A program made the translations under genes and the position numbers. From positions 151,461 to 215,460 of the forward strand of contig NZ_MUXE01000003.1 in the NCBI RefSeq assembly GCF_003063245.1: a stretch of DNA of 64,000 nt, given 5' to 3'. Positions 1 to 12,291 of this stretch are shown one piece after another; the stretch's first letter is position 1, and every line of letters starts with the position of its first letter. Under the pieces are notes generated by a model. It was not told where the DNA came from. It did no database searches and saw only the letters and a program-made list of their open reading frames with translations. The stretch comes from Arcobacter caeni (GTDB taxonomy: Bacteria > Campylobacterota > Campylobacteria > Campylobacterales > Arcobacteraceae).

Positions 1-215
1 GTACTCATAGTCAATTTTGTAATTGAGCCAATATTTAAATCACCCAAGTGATACAAAACTTCTAATACTTTAAATTGATTAAATGTGAGATTATGTTTTG
101 ATAAATAATTAACAGTTAAATTAGTGATTTTTAAAGATGCTTTCTCTAACCTAACAACTATTTTCATAGATTTATCAGTTCTTTCACCATAAGTTTTTAA
201 CGATTTTTTATTCAT
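1..215 (-). CDS. MarR-family transcriptional regulator (N-terminal part, cut by window edge)
   Basis: An open minus-strand frame starts with ATG at 215 and runs off the left edge; about 71 residues are visible. An AGGAG ribosome binding site lies seven bases upstream of the ATG. The segment FNQFKVLEVLYHLGDLNIGS is typical of the helix before the winged helix-turn-helix in MarR proteins (basis: family recognition). The DNA-binding half lies outside the window. It is divergent from the aminotransferase gene at 385. A perfect palindrome at 238-255, just upstream of its start, is a natural autoregulatory operator. The ligand cannot be inferred. Confidence 0.75.
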   Translation of the reverse strand, partial: MNKKSLKTYGERTDKSMKIVVRLEKASLKITNLTVNYLSKHNLTFNQFKVLEVLYHLGDLNIGSITKLTMS

Positions 216-237
216 TTACATACTCCTGTCGAAATTA

Positions 238-255
238 TATTACTAATTAGTAATA
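238..255. promoter_or_regulatory. 18-bp perfect palindrome, candidate MarR operator
   Basis: The sequence TATTACTAATTAGTAATA is a perfect inverted repeat with no spacer. It sits 23 bases upstream of the marR-like start codon, between two divergent genes. MarR dimers usually bind palindromes of this size that overlap their own promoter. The site is about 130 bases from the aminotransferase start, so control of that gene is less certain. Confidence 0.5.
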
Positions 256-384
256 ATGTCAAGAGTATTTTGATTAAATTATAAAAAAAGCTTTTTAAAT
301 AAAAAATGATTAACCTTTTCATAATGATTTTTTGGGTAAAATAATTCGTTTTGCTATAAAGAATGAAAAAATAAGGATGTTAAA

Positions 385-1491
385 ATGCTATTGACGCCAG
401 GTCCAACTCCAGTACCAGAATTTGTAAGAAAAGCGATGGCTGATATTACGATTCACCATAGAACTGAAGAGTTTGAAGCAATTTTTAAAAATACTAGAGA
501 ATTATTAATTGAATTATATGATATGCCTGAGGTTGTAATGTTGGCTTCAAGTGGTACAGGCGCAATGGAAGCTTGTGTTACTAACTTGACATATAAAAAA
601 GCACTTACAATTAATTCAGGAAAATTCGGTGAGAGATTCGGAAAAATTTGTGCTGCTTTTGGTATAGATTACACTGAAATAAAAAATGAATGGAATACTC
701 CTGTGAGTGTTGAAGCGGTTGTAAATGCAGTGAAAGCTGATTCTTCAATAGATGCAATTTTTATTCAAATATGTGAAAGTGCAGGAGGATTGAGACATCC
801 AGTTGAACTTATTGCTGCTGAGGTAAAAAAAATCAATAAAGATATTATGATTATCGCAGATGGAATCACAGCAATTGGTGTTGAAAAAATCGACACAACA
901 AATCTTGATGCTGTAATTACAGGAAGCCAAAAAGCTTTAATGTTACCACCAGGTCTTGCAATAATTGGATTATCAAATGAAGCAGTTGCTAAAATAGAAT
1001 TAAAACCAAGAGGTTACTATTTTAATTTAGCTACTGAAATTAAAAATCAAAGAAAAAATACAACAGCATGGACAGCTGCTACTACTTTAATCATTGGTTT
1101 AGGTGCAATTTTAGAAAAACTAAAAGCTGATGGATTTGATAAATTATTTACACAAACAGCATTAAGAGCAAATGCTACAAGAGAAGCTTTAAAAGCTATT
1201 GGATTTGATATTTATCCAAAAACTCCAGCAAATGCCATGACTACTGTTTATACTGAGCAATCAAGTGCAATTAGAAAAATATTAGAAAATAAATATAATG
1301 TAAATATTGCAGGTGGACAAGATCACTTAGCTGGTAAAATCTTTAGAATTAATCACATGGGATTAGTTGAAGATTTCGAAGCATCTTGGGCTGTAAATGC
1401 TGTTGAATTAGCATTAGATGATTTAGGTATTAGAACATTTGATGGAACTGCTAATAGAGTTTTTGCATTAAATATGTTTAAAGGAAACTAA
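385..1491 (+). CDS. Class V PLP-dependent aminotransferase (alanine/serine-glyoxylate aminotransferase family)
   Basis: A 368-residue protein that begins LLTPGPTPVP, the usual start of class V aminotransferases of the alanine-glyoxylate / serine-pyruvate group. Residues around 53-57 (ASSGTGAM) form the PLP phosphate loop. The GSQKAL motif puts the PLP-binding lysine at K183. The enzyme should move an amino group between a small amino acid (alanine or serine) and a 2-oxo acid in the cytosol; the true substrate cannot be read from sequence. The ATG follows an AAGGA site. It is first in a run with hisZ, purA, a DUF507 gene and carA, spaced by 0-6 bases, suggesting one transcript devoted to amino-acid and nucleotide metabolism. 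Confidence 0.85.
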   Translation: MLLTPGPTPVPEFVRKAMADITIHHRTEEFEAIFKNTRELLIELYDMPEVVMLASSGTGAMEACVTNLTYKKALTINSGKFGERFGKICAAFGIDYTEIKNEWNTPVSVEAVVNAVKADSSIDAIFIQICESAGGLRHPVELIAAEVKKINKDIMIIADGITAIGVEKIDTTNLDAVITGSQKALMLPPGLAIIGLSNEAVAKIELKPRGYYFNLATEIKNQRKNTTAWTAATTLIIGLGAILEKLKADGFDKLFTQTALRANATREALKAIGFDIYPKTPANAMTTVYTEQSSAIRKILENKYNVNIAGGQDHLAGKIFRINHMGLVEDFEASWAVNAVELALDDLGIRTFDGTANRVFALNMFKGN

Positions 1492-1496
1492 GAATA

Positions 1497-3595
<2,099 letters not shown>

Positions 3596-3601
3596 AAACG
3601 C

Positions 3602-4153
3602 ATGAGAATGAAATTACATCATACACCGTATGTCTCAAGAAGAATTACAAGAGATTTGATTAGTTGTGACTTTGTTGAGGTTAGAAAAGAGAAGCACAGT
3701 ATTGAAGCAGAAGTTGAAAGAATATTAGATGCTGATTTAGAAAAAGAGTTTGGTCTAGATGAAAAAGTTCAAGAAATTTTAGAAGCTCAAGAAGAAGAAA
3801 TCGAGTATTTAAATGCAGATAGAAGACAACTTTTTTGGATGACTAAAAAAAGATTAGCTAATGATTTTGGCGTAATTTTAAATAATGAAGATAGATTTTC
3901 AGATATTGCCCACCAAATATTAGATTATTTATGGGAAGAAGATTTTATACATTATACATGTTCTGATAATCAAATCAAAAATGTAATTTTCGCTTCTTTA
4001 GATGACTTTATGAAAGGCTTTGAAAAAGCTGACCATGAAGTTATGGCTAAATTAAAAAATTATAAAAGAAAATTAATACCAGGAACTGATGATTATGATC
4101 TTGTATATCATAGATTATATGAAGAGGAATTAACAAAAAGAGGATTGATATAA
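3602..4153 (+). CDS. DUF507 family protein
   Basis: A 183-residue soluble, highly charged, largely helical protein. It opens MKLHHTPYVSRRITRDL and is repeated in layout, with two segments each ending in an aromatic-rich stretch. This matches the DUF507 family, common in Campylobacterota and Aquificota and of unknown function. There is no signal peptide or membrane segment. A strong AAGGGGG site lies just upstream inside the end of purA, and the stop abuts carA's ATG directly. Its fixed place between purA and carA suggests a housekeeping role, but I infer no function. Confidence 0.8.
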   Translation: MRMKLHHTPYVSRRITRDLISCDFVEVRKEKHSIEAEVERILDADLEKEFGLDEKVQEILEAQEEEIEYLNADRRQLFWMTKKRLANDFGVILNNEDRFSDIAHQILDYLWEEDFIHYTCSDNQIKNVIFASLDDFMKGFEKADHEVMAKLKNYKRKLIPGTDDYDLVYHRLYEEELTKRGLI

Positions 4154-5272
4154 ATGCAAAAAGTATGGATATATTTAGAAAATGGGACTTTTTTAGAAGC
4201 GAAATCTTTTGGTGCAACAGGAACATCTGTTGGAGAAATAGTTTTTAATACATCATTAACTGGATACCAAGAAATTATTTCAGATCCTTCTTATGCTGGT
4301 CAATTTATTACTTTTACAATGCCAGAAATTGGAAATGTTGGAGTTAATGATAATGATATGGAAAGTAGAAAGTGTCATTGTAAAGGTGTATTAGTTAGAA
4401 ATTATCATAGTGAATATTCAAATTACAGAGCTCAAAATGATTTAGATTCTTTATTAAAAGAACATGGAGTTTTGGGGATTTGTGATATTGATACTAGATA
4501 TTTAACAAAAATGATTAGAGATGAGGGAGCTATGATGATGATAGCTTCAACTGAAATTTCTTCTAAAGATGAATTAGTAAAACAATTAAAAGCAAGTCCA
4601 CGAATCGAAGACATAAATTATATTGAAATTGTATCAACAAAAGAGTCTTATGTTCATAAATCAGGTGCTTGGAATCATGCTATCAAAGCTTATGATAAAG
4701 CAGTTATGAGTGATAAAAAAGTTGTTGTTATTGACTTTGGAGTTAAAAGAAATATTTTAAATGAACTTGTTAACTCAGGTTTAGAAGTGGAAGTTGTACC
4801 ATCAACTTTTAAAGCAGATGATTTAATCGCAAGATTTGAAGCAAAAGAAATAGGTGGGATTTTCTTATCAAATGGTCCTGGTGATCCACTTACTTTAATA
4901 GCTGAAAAAGAACAAGTTCAAAAACTTGTAGAGACAGATATTCCAATTTTTGCAATTTGTTTAGGTCATCAAATGTTATCAATCGCCCATGGATATGATA
5001 CATATAAACTAAAATTTGGACAACATGGTGGTAACCATCCGGTTGCAAATAATGGAGTTGTTGAAATCACAGCACAAAATCATAACTATAATGTTCCTGA
5101 TAATATTGTAGAAATTGCAGATGTAACACATTTAAATTTATTTGATAATACTATTGAAGGTGTTAAGTACAAAAATAAAGAGATTTTTTCAGTTCAACAT
5201 CACCCAGAAGCAAGTCCTGGTCCTCATGAGTCAAAATATATCTTTGGCGAATTTGCAAAGATTGTAAAATAG
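4154..5272 (+). CDS. carA: Carbamoyl-phosphate synthase small (glutaminase) subunit
   Basis: A 372-residue protein. The N-terminal half (about 1-150) is the CarA small-subunit domain (GATGTSVGEIVFNTSLTGYQE). The C-terminal half is a class I glutamine amidotransferase, with nucleophile Cys269 in FAICLGHQ and the His/Glu pair in HHPEASPGP near the end. It hydrolyses glutamine and feeds ammonia to CarB for carbamoyl phosphate, used in arginine and pyrimidine synthesis. carB is not adjacent. It begins at the base after the DUF507 stop, and a strong hairpin terminator follows. Confidence 0.96.
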   Translation: MQKVWIYLENGTFLEAKSFGATGTSVGEIVFNTSLTGYQEIISDPSYAGQFITFTMPEIGNVGVNDNDMESRKCHCKGVLVRNYHSEYSNYRAQNDLDSLLKEHGVLGICDIDTRYLTKMIRDEGAMMMIASTEISSKDELVKQLKASPRIEDINYIEIVSTKESYVHKSGAWNHAIKAYDKAVMSDKKVVVIDFGVKRNILNELVNSGLEVEVVPSTFKADDLIARFEAKEIGGIFLSNGPGDPLTLIAEKEQVQKLVETDIPIFAICLGHQMLSIAHGYDTYKLKFGQHGGNHPVANNGVVEITAQNHNYNVPDNIVEIADVTHLNLFDNTIEGVKYKNKEIFSVQHHPEASPGPHESKYIFGEFAKIVK

Positions 5273-5282
5273 ACTTTTTAAT

Positions 5283-5319
5283 AAAAAAAGGGGAAGTTTA
5301 GATAAACTTCCCCTTTTTT
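5283..5319. terminator. Bidirectional rho-independent terminator between carA and pgpA
   Basis: The arms AAAAAAGGGGAAGTTTA and TAAACTTCCCCTTTTTT are complementary over about 17 bp with a very short loop. There is a T run downstream on each strand. It lies between convergent carA (+) and pgpA (-) and would end both transcripts. Confidence 0.9.
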
Positions 5320-5331
5320 AATGAATTAAAT

Positions 5332-5808
5332 TTATAATATAAACTTAGAAATCAACTGATAAACTCCAGCACTAGCGATTCCTGCTGCGATTCCGGCAAC
5401 AATATCATCACCCATAACACCTAATCCACCTTTTACATCTCTGTCGATTTTTCCTATAAATGATGGTTTCCAAATATCAAATAATCTAAAAAATAAAAAT
5501 GCTATTGGTGCCATGTATAAGATATTTGAACTATTAATTCCGCAAATAGATAGTGTAATCCACATTCCTGCTAATTCATCTATTACAATCTCTTTCCCAT
5601 CATGCATACCTACTTCTTTTTCATAAATATCAATTTGTTTTATTGCAATTACGGTAATTAATAAAGACAATAAAAATAGAGTTGATACATGCAAAAATTC
5701 AAGTAAAAATAATCCAATAATCAAAGATACAAATGAACCCACTGTTCCTGGTGCTTTTGGGCTTAATCCACTAAATCCAACTGTTAAAAAGAATTTTCTT
5801 AAATTCAT
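5332..5808 (-). CDS. pgpA: Phosphatidylglycerophosphatase A
   Basis: A 158-residue integral membrane protein of the PgpA family. It removes phosphate from phosphatidylglycerophosphate to give phosphatidylglycerol in the inner membrane. Family motifs visible are GLSPKAPGTVGS near residues 14-25, DELAGMW near 88-94 and GDDIVAG near 132-138; the acidic residues are the expected metal ligands. Three or four hydrophobic segments are present. An AAGGA site precedes the ATG. It is last in a minus-strand run with the HP1021-like regulator and ispDF; the same genes cluster near one another in Campylobacter. Confidence 0.93.
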   Translation of the reverse strand: MNLRKFFLTVGFSGLSPKAPGTVGSFVSLIIGLFLLEFLHVSTLFLLSLLITVIAIKQIDIYEKEVGMHDGKEIVIDELAGMWITLSICGINSSNILYMAPIAFLFFRLFDIWKPSFIGKIDRDVKGGLGVMGDDIVAGIAAGIASAGVYQLISKFIL

Positions 5809-5817
5809 AATTTATCC

Positions 5818-6708
5818 TTATTTTTTCTTTTCAATATCTAGTTTTTTTCGTTTTTCCCAAAGAGATTTTCTTGAAATTCCTAGTTTTTTTGATAGTTCCG
5901 TATCTGGATATTTATTTTGATAAGAAACAACCATCATTTTCACATAATCATTTATTGTCATAATATTTGAGTTTCCGATCAGTTGATTTTCATTATTAAA
6001 CTCTATTTTTCTATACGGAAATTCTAATTCAGTTTCTAAAGTTGAAACAACACAATTTTTGTCTTCGATAAATTTTATAACAGTATCTTTTGCATTCTTT
6101 TTTAAAGTATGAAAATCAGTAAGATAAATGATTGATTTACCTTGAATAACATTTACTTGTTTTTGCCATGATGTTGAAGTCAAAGAGACAAAATTAATAG
6201 GTAAATCCATTTTTCGTGAAAGTTCAAAAACTAACTTATCTGCAAATTTTTGAGAATTAGATTCGATTAAAGTTGGAAATGACGGAGGCAATAAAACATC
6301 TGTTGTATCAATTTCAGCCATTGTAAATTCAAAATATTCTTTTAATGTTTGTAACTCTCTTTTTAAACTTCTGCAATCTTTATAGTGATAAATTTTTCTA
6401 ATTAATTCATCCATAATAAATGGTTTCATAATATAATCTTTTGCACCATCTTTAATAGGATTGGTAACCGTTTCATCTGAAATATAAGAAACTAAAAGCA
6501 GTATAATTGAATTTTCTGAATATTTTTTTATAATATTTTTGCATAAAGCAGATGGCAATGATGTTGATAAAAGAATAGTGTCGTAATCTTTTGTTAGATT
6601 ATCAATATTTGGTGATTCAATATAATCACAACTATGTCCATCATCAAGCAATCTTGACACAACTTTTTGTGCTAGATAAATCTCATTTTCAATAATTAAT
6701 ATATTCAT
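5818..6708 (-). CDS. Atypical orphan response regulator of the HP1021/Cj1608 type
   Basis: A 296-residue protein with an N-terminal receiver fold (1-120), a middle segment resembling a shrunken NtrC-type AAA+ region without Walker motifs, and a C-terminal Fis-like helix-turn-helix (TELSKKLGISRKSLWEKRKK). The phosphoacceptor Asp is replaced by Ser48 in TILLSTSLP, so it should not be switched by ordinary phosphorylation. Family knowledge: H. pylori HP1021 sits beside ispDF, binds oriC and promoters, and responds to redox state. Cysteines are present here (for example Cys27 and Cys56). I chose the ATG at 6708, which overlaps the ispDF stop as ATGA and has a GGAAG site; an upstream in-frame TTG at 6720 is less likely. 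No kinase gene is adjacent. Confidence 0.85.
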   Translation of the reverse strand: MNILIIENEIYLAQKVVSRLLDDGHSCDYIESPNIDNLTKDYDTILLSTSLPSALCKNIIKKYSENSIILLLVSYISDETVTNPIKDGAKDYIMKPFIMDELIRKIYHYKDCRSLKRELQTLKEYFEFTMAEIDTTDVLLPPSFPTLIESNSQKFADKLVFELSRKMDLPINFVSLTSTSWQKQVNVIQGKSIIYLTDFHTLKKNAKDTVIKFIEDKNCVVSTLETELEFPYRKIEFNNENQLIGNSNIMTINDYVKMMVVSYQNKYPDTELSKKLGISRKSLWEKRKKLDIEKKK

Positions 6709-7829
6709 TTTTGCTTCCAATTATAATATTTCAGTGTAGCTATACTTTGAACAGCTACTCCCTCTGCTCGTCCTATAAATCCCATTTTTTCAGCAGTTGT
6801 TGCTTTTACATTAATAAATTGTTTTTCAATATTCATTAACGCAGCTAATGAACTTTTTATTTCATGTTTAAATGGATTTATTTTTGGTTTTTGTGCGATA
6901 ATTGTTGTATCTATATTTACAATTTCATAACCAACATTGTAAATAAATCTAACAATATGTTCTAATAAAAGTTTTGAATCAATACCTTTATACTTTTCAT
7001 CCGTATCAGGGAAAAATTCTCCAATATCTCCAGCTCCACAAGCACCTAAAAGTGCATCAATAATTGAGTGAATTAAAACATCTCCATCACTGTGAGCTTT
7101 AAATCCATATTCGTAAGGAAGTTTAACTCCTCCTAAAAACATCTCTTTGTTATCTTCAAAGGCGTGAATATCAAAACCTGTTCCTGTAAAAAAATTGTTT
7201 GATGGTGACTTTAAAGGAAGTTCATCTAATTCATTTCCTAAAGTTAGTTTTTTGCTTTCAATACTTCCTTGAATATATTTGATTGTTCCATTTATTGCTT
7301 TTATAGCTGAACTTTCATCTGTGAATTCAATTTGAGTATTTAAGGCATTTTTTAAAGTTTTTGTTAGGGAAAGTTGTGGTGTTTGGATTAATTTTACTTC
7401 ATCTCTATTTATCGTAGTTGTTTCATAAATTACTGTATCAGTCACATTTAAAACAGGAACAATACAATCTGCATTTTCTTTTTCATCTAAAAGATTTTTA
7501 ATTACACTTTGGGGAATACAAGCTCGTGCTACATCACTTATCATTACATATTTTGTTGTTACAAACTCTAAGCAGTTTAAAATAGATTTTTGTCTAGTTT
7601 GTCCACCTTTTACAAAAGTAAAATCATCTGTGAAATTTTTCATATAATTTAATTCATCTTCATGGGAAGCAACAATGATTTTATCAAATTGTGAAAATGA
7701 AGCTAATCTTTTAGTGACACTTAGCCATAAAGGAATATTTTCTATTCTAATCCATTGTTTTTTTGTTTTATGTTCAAACCGTGAAGAATTACCCGCGCAT
7801 AAAACAATGAGTGTAACATCTAACAACAA
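6705..7829 (-). CDS. ispDF: Bifunctional IspD/IspF isoprenoid enzyme
   Basis: A 374-residue fusion of two non-mevalonate pathway enzymes. Residues 1-200 are the IspD cytidylyltransferase (LIVLCAGNSSRF nucleotide loop). Residues about 215-374 are IspF, 2-C-methyl-D-erythritol 2,4-cyclodiphosphate synthase (TGFDIHAF metal-binding Asp/His, AHSDGDVLIHSIIDALLGA). The fusion is the usual state in Campylobacterota. It starts with TTG; an AAGGGG site lies close upstream and a second in-frame TTG at 7826 has better spacing, so the exact start is uncertain by one codon. The stop overlaps the HP1021-like regulator's ATG. Confidence 0.95.
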   Translation of the reverse strand: MLLDVTLIVLCAGNSSRFEHKTKKQWIRIENIPLWLSVTKRLASFSQFDKIIVASHEDELNYMKNFTDDFTFVKGGQTRQKSILNCLEFVTTKYVMISDVARACIPQSVIKNLLDEKENADCIVPVLNVTDTVIYETTTINRDEVKLIQTPQLSLTKTLKNALNTQIEFTDESSAIKAINGTIKYIQGSIESKKLTLGNELDELPLKSPSNNFFTGTGFDIHAFEDNKEMFLGGVKLPYEYGFKAHSDGDVLIHSIIDALLGACGAGDIGEFFPDTDEKYKGIDSKLLLEHIVRFIYNVGYEIVNIDTTIIAQKPKINPFKHEIKSSLAALMNIEKQFINVKATTAEKMGFIGRAEGVAVQSIATLKYYNWKQK

Positions 7830-7885
7830 AAACCCCTTTGTGTAAAAAAGTTACAAATTATAGTATATACTTACTTATGCATAAG

Positions 7886-8707
7886 TTAAGAATTTTGATT
7901 AATTACCTCTTTTATGACATCAATAGAGTTTACAAAATGTTCAATATCAAAACCATATAAACTTACTTTTTCTAAAGCTTTGTGAATATTCTCATCACTT
8001 AATGGATAACGAATATCACATAGGATTTTGATGATTTCTAAAATTTGAGCTTTTGTTTTAAATTCATTAGGACAAGATTCGATATTTTCTGTAAAGGCAA
8101 TAGGAATAATTATATTAGGGCTTATGTTCCATTGTTTAAAAATATTAGCAGTAATTCTTGCACAACTATATCCTAGGAACTCTTTTTCACAAAAAGTCGT
8201 ATCTTTAGTCTCTTCTAATTCCATTAGAAATTCTTCGGATTTTCTATTTTTTTGGATTACTTCTGAAATGATAAATTTGCCAACTTCTTGTAAAAATGCA
8301 GGTAAAAGTAACTCATTTCTCAAATCAAGATTTATATTTGAAACCCAAGTGTTTACAATATTACTTGCTAATGCACTAACAAAAAGAAAGTCTTCATTTT
8401 TTACAGCATATGCTAATAAATTGCTATTTATTGTATTTTGAATTGCACTGCCAATAGCAATTGAAATTGTAAAATTAATTCCAAGTAGGTTTATTGCTCT
8501 ACTTAAAGTCTCGATTCTACTTTTAAATCCAAACATACTAGAGTTTGCAATTTTTAAAATGGTTACTATCATTAAAGGATCTTCTTCAATAATAGAAATC
8601 AATTTTTTAATATCGTTATTTCCAATACTTTTATATTTTTCAAGTTCAATTACACTTGATGGAAGTTGTGGTAAAGAGTTTATCTCTTCTAGTAAATCTT
8701 TTTTCAT
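7886..8707 (-). CDS. HDOD domain protein
   Basis: About 273 residues matching the HDOD domain: an N-terminal LPQLPSSVIELEKY, then IIEEDPLMIVTILKIANSSM and INLLGINFTISIAIGSA. The domain belongs to the HD superfamily but usually lacks metal-binding His-Asp pairs, and it appears in signalling proteins. I chose the ATG at 8707 (MKKDLLEE); an in-frame TTG at 8716 would overlap the upstream gene. Neither has a clear Shine-Dalgarno. It directly follows a 659-residue unknown protein, so the two are probably co-translated and may act together. Confidence 0.8.
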   Translation of the reverse strand: MKKDLLEEINSLPQLPSSVIELEKYKSIGNNDIKKLISIIEEDPLMIVTILKIANSSMFGFKSRIETLSRAINLLGINFTISIAIGSAIQNTINSNLLAYAVKNEDFLFVSALASNIVNTWVSNINLDLRNELLLPAFLQEVGKFIISEVIQKNRKSEEFLMELEETKDTTFCEKEFLGYSCARITANIFKQWNISPNIIIPIAFTENIESCPNEFKTKAQILEIIKILCDIRYPLSDENIHKALEKVSLYGFDIEHFVNSIDVIKEVINQNS

Positions 8708-8712
8708 AAATA

Positions 8713-10692
8713 TCAATACTTTATATTAATTTCATCATCTTCATTAATTAGAAGATTGTATTTTGTATCTTTTTCTTTAAAATTATCTAATACTTTGTAA
8801 ATGTTTTCTCTAATAAAAACTTCATTTTCTTCTAAAACTAATAAAAAACTTGCTTTATATATAGTTGTAAAAATGAATCTAATCGTATATCTTGATAAAA
8901 TAAGTTGATGATCTTCAAAACCTGTTTCTAAAGTAGTTAATTCTTGAGTTGTTTCAAAAATTTCAGTTTGACACAATCCATGAAATATATTATTTGAAAT
9001 AAAACTTTCTAAAGAAGATTTAATCTCATCTATTAAAGTAGTCTGCTTAATTTTGTTTTTTATTATTGAAAATTCGTTTTCTAAACTTTTATGTTTAGTT
9101 TTTAAAAATTCATCTAAAATCAAATCTGTTGAGAGTTGAATATTATTTAAAATCTTAGAATTTAGCTCATTATATTCATTTAAAAGAATTTCTAAACCAT
9201 TAATTTGTATAAAAGTAGCATATAATTTTTTTGCTTTTTCTAAATCAATTTGATTTGTTGAATAAAACAAAGAGATACTTAAATATATTTTTGAATAAAT
9301 GCATAATAAATGAGATGCTATTTTATAGTCATTTACATAGGCATGAATTTTAGTCAAAACATCTTCAATTTCTGAATTATATTTGTATTTAATTGATTTA
9401 TTTATACATAAATCAAAAATTGCTAATTTAAAATATTCATGATAATCATTTTTTATAGGATTATATTGTGTAAGTATTTGAGCAATATGATAATACTTAT
9501 AAATAGGAATATTTTCATCAAAATATAAAAGTTGAAAAATTATCTCAATATTTGTACTTGTTAAATTATCTTGTGAAAAAATAAAATCATTAATAACTGA
9601 ATTATAATCAAGCTTTTTCATAAAATCTTTATGTACTTCATAAGTAGTTAAAAGTGAATTTAAAAGATTATTTTGAAACTCTTCTAGGTTTGTTGCAATC
9701 ACTTCACTTGGGAGATATAAACTAAAATTTTTATAATAAAACCTTAAAATCTTTTGAAAATATTCTGAATCAAAATATAAATTTTCATCAAGATTAGATT
9801 TTAAATCTTTTATTAGCGTTAAAATAAGAACTGAACAATTCTTTTTAAATATTAAAAATTCAAAAGAATCTATATTTTCATTTCCAAAATTACTATCTTT
9901 TGATAAAATATAACCATCTTCATATCTTTCAAGAACTAATAAATATTTTTTAAAAGTAGTTTTTAAATTATTTATATCTATTTTAATATCGTCATAAGAA
10001 AAGTAATATAAATATTTTCCTTGAATGTTATTTAGTTTGTTTAATTTATTTTTATCAAGTAAAATAGTAAATTTTATTATATTTATAGATTCTGTCATTA
10101 AATCAATAAAAAATTGAATAGATTTTTTTTCAATAAAATCAATAGCATTAAAACTACATATTAATGTAATTGTTTTTAATAATAGAATGTATGAATCAAA
10201 AGTTAGAGAAAATAGTTTTTCATCTTTTGAAAATAATTCTTGTAATTTTGTTTCATAAAACCTAAATATATTGGAAAGCGCATCAAAATCGTAGTTATTA
10301 TATGACTCTAAAATCTTTTGATTTGTTCCAATACTTAAGATATGCAAAATAATATTAATGTCTTTAAAAAAATAAATAGAGTCTTTTTTTCTAATATTAA
10401 AAATCTTTTTTTCAATATAAAAATTTATATTTTCTTTAAATGTAAGATTTTTTAAAAATAAATCTTCTAAATCTTCTGGAATTTTTTCTTTTTTTATAAA
10501 TAAAGTTTCGATGTAATTAATAGTATATAAGATGTTTTTTTCAATAGAACTTATTAGTTGGTTGTCATTTTCTAAGATATTATATTTTTCTAATATGAAA
10601 TCTATTTGTTTTATACAATCTTGTTGTTCTAATTCTTTATTTGTATAAAAAGAAAAAGAAGCGGAGTTTATAGAATTTTTATCAATAATCAT
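8713..10692 (-). CDS. Hypothetical 659-residue helical protein
   Basis: I do not recognise this protein. It is soluble-looking, very rich in Ile, Asn, Lys, Leu, Phe and Tyr, and predicted by eye to be nearly all helical. It has no signal peptide, no long membrane segment and no nucleotide-binding motif. Aromatic-rich repeated helical stretches suggest a helical-repeat scaffold, but no clear TPR consensus is seen. The ATG follows an excellent AGGAG site. It ends a few bases before the HDOD gene, so the pair forms one unit. It is divergent from thiC. The long open frame with normal codon use for the region argues that it is real. Confidence 0.7.
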   Translation of the reverse strand: MIIDKNSINSASFSFYTNKELEQQDCIKQIDFILEKYNILENDNQLISSIEKNILYTINYIETLFIKKEKIPEDLEDLFLKNLTFKENINFYIEKKIFNIRKKDSIYFFKDINIILHILSIGTNQKILESYNNYDFDALSNIFRFYETKLQELFSKDEKLFSLTFDSYILLLKTITLICSFNAIDFIEKKSIQFFIDLMTESINIIKFTILLDKNKLNKLNNIQGKYLYYFSYDDIKIDINNLKTTFKKYLLVLERYEDGYILSKDSNFGNENIDSFEFLIFKKNCSVLILTLIKDLKSNLDENLYFDSEYFQKILRFYYKNFSLYLPSEVIATNLEEFQNNLLNSLLTTYEVHKDFMKKLDYNSVINDFIFSQDNLTSTNIEIIFQLLYFDENIPIYKYYHIAQILTQYNPIKNDYHEYFKLAIFDLCINKSIKYKYNSEIEDVLTKIHAYVNDYKIASHLLCIYSKIYLSISLFYSTNQIDLEKAKKLYATFIQINGLEILLNEYNELNSKILNNIQLSTDLILDEFLKTKHKSLENEFSIIKNKIKQTTLIDEIKSSLESFISNNIFHGLCQTEIFETTQELTTLETGFEDHQLILSRYTIRFIFTTIYKASFLLVLEENEVFIRENIYKVLDNFKEKDTKYNLLINEDDEINIKY

Positions 10693-10796
10693 TTCTACTC
10701 CTATTGTATATTTGCTTTTATTATATAGAAAAGAAACTTATACAAATAATAATTTAAAAATAAGGGAAGAATTAAGGTTCTCTAAATATTTTTAGC

Positions 10797-10802
10797 TATA
10801 AT
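10797..10802 (+). promoter_or_regulatory. Sigma70-type -10 element for thiC
   Basis: A perfect TATAAT lies 40 bases upstream of the thiC ATG, preceded by T-rich sequence as is usual for Campylobacterota promoters that lack a conserved -35. The resulting leader would be only about 35 nt, too short for a TPP riboswitch. Confidence 0.45.
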
Positions 10803-10833
10803 CGATTTACATTTCAAATATAATAAACTATAG

Positions 10834-12195
<1,362 letters not shown>

Positions 12196-12204
12196 AATTT
12201 AATA

Positions 12205-12251
12205 AAAATAGGATTAATAGCTATCAATTAAGACAAGAATTATCCTATTTT
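12205..12251 (+). terminator. Probable terminator after thiC
   Basis: The arms AAAATAGGAT and ATCCTATTTT are perfectly complementary, with a 27-nt loop and a short T-rich tail. It lies between thiC and mrp. The long loop makes it a weaker terminator than the others in this window. Confidence 0.5.
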
Positions 12252-12291
12252 AATTATAATATTCAAAATATAAATATTAAAGGATTTTTCT

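Noticed and set aside
285..298. AAAAAGCTTTTT near-palindrome upstream of the aminotransferase gene
   Set aside because: It has no loop and is low-complexity A/T sequence; it is not a convincing terminator or operator.
7808..7820. TGTTACA (HP1021-box-like) at the start of ispDF
   Set aside because: A single degenerate 7-mer in A/T-rich DNA is expected by chance; no cluster is present.
8124..8441. 105-residue plus-strand frame within the HDOD gene
   Set aside because: It is a shadow of the strongly supported HDOD protein on the other strand, with no start signals.
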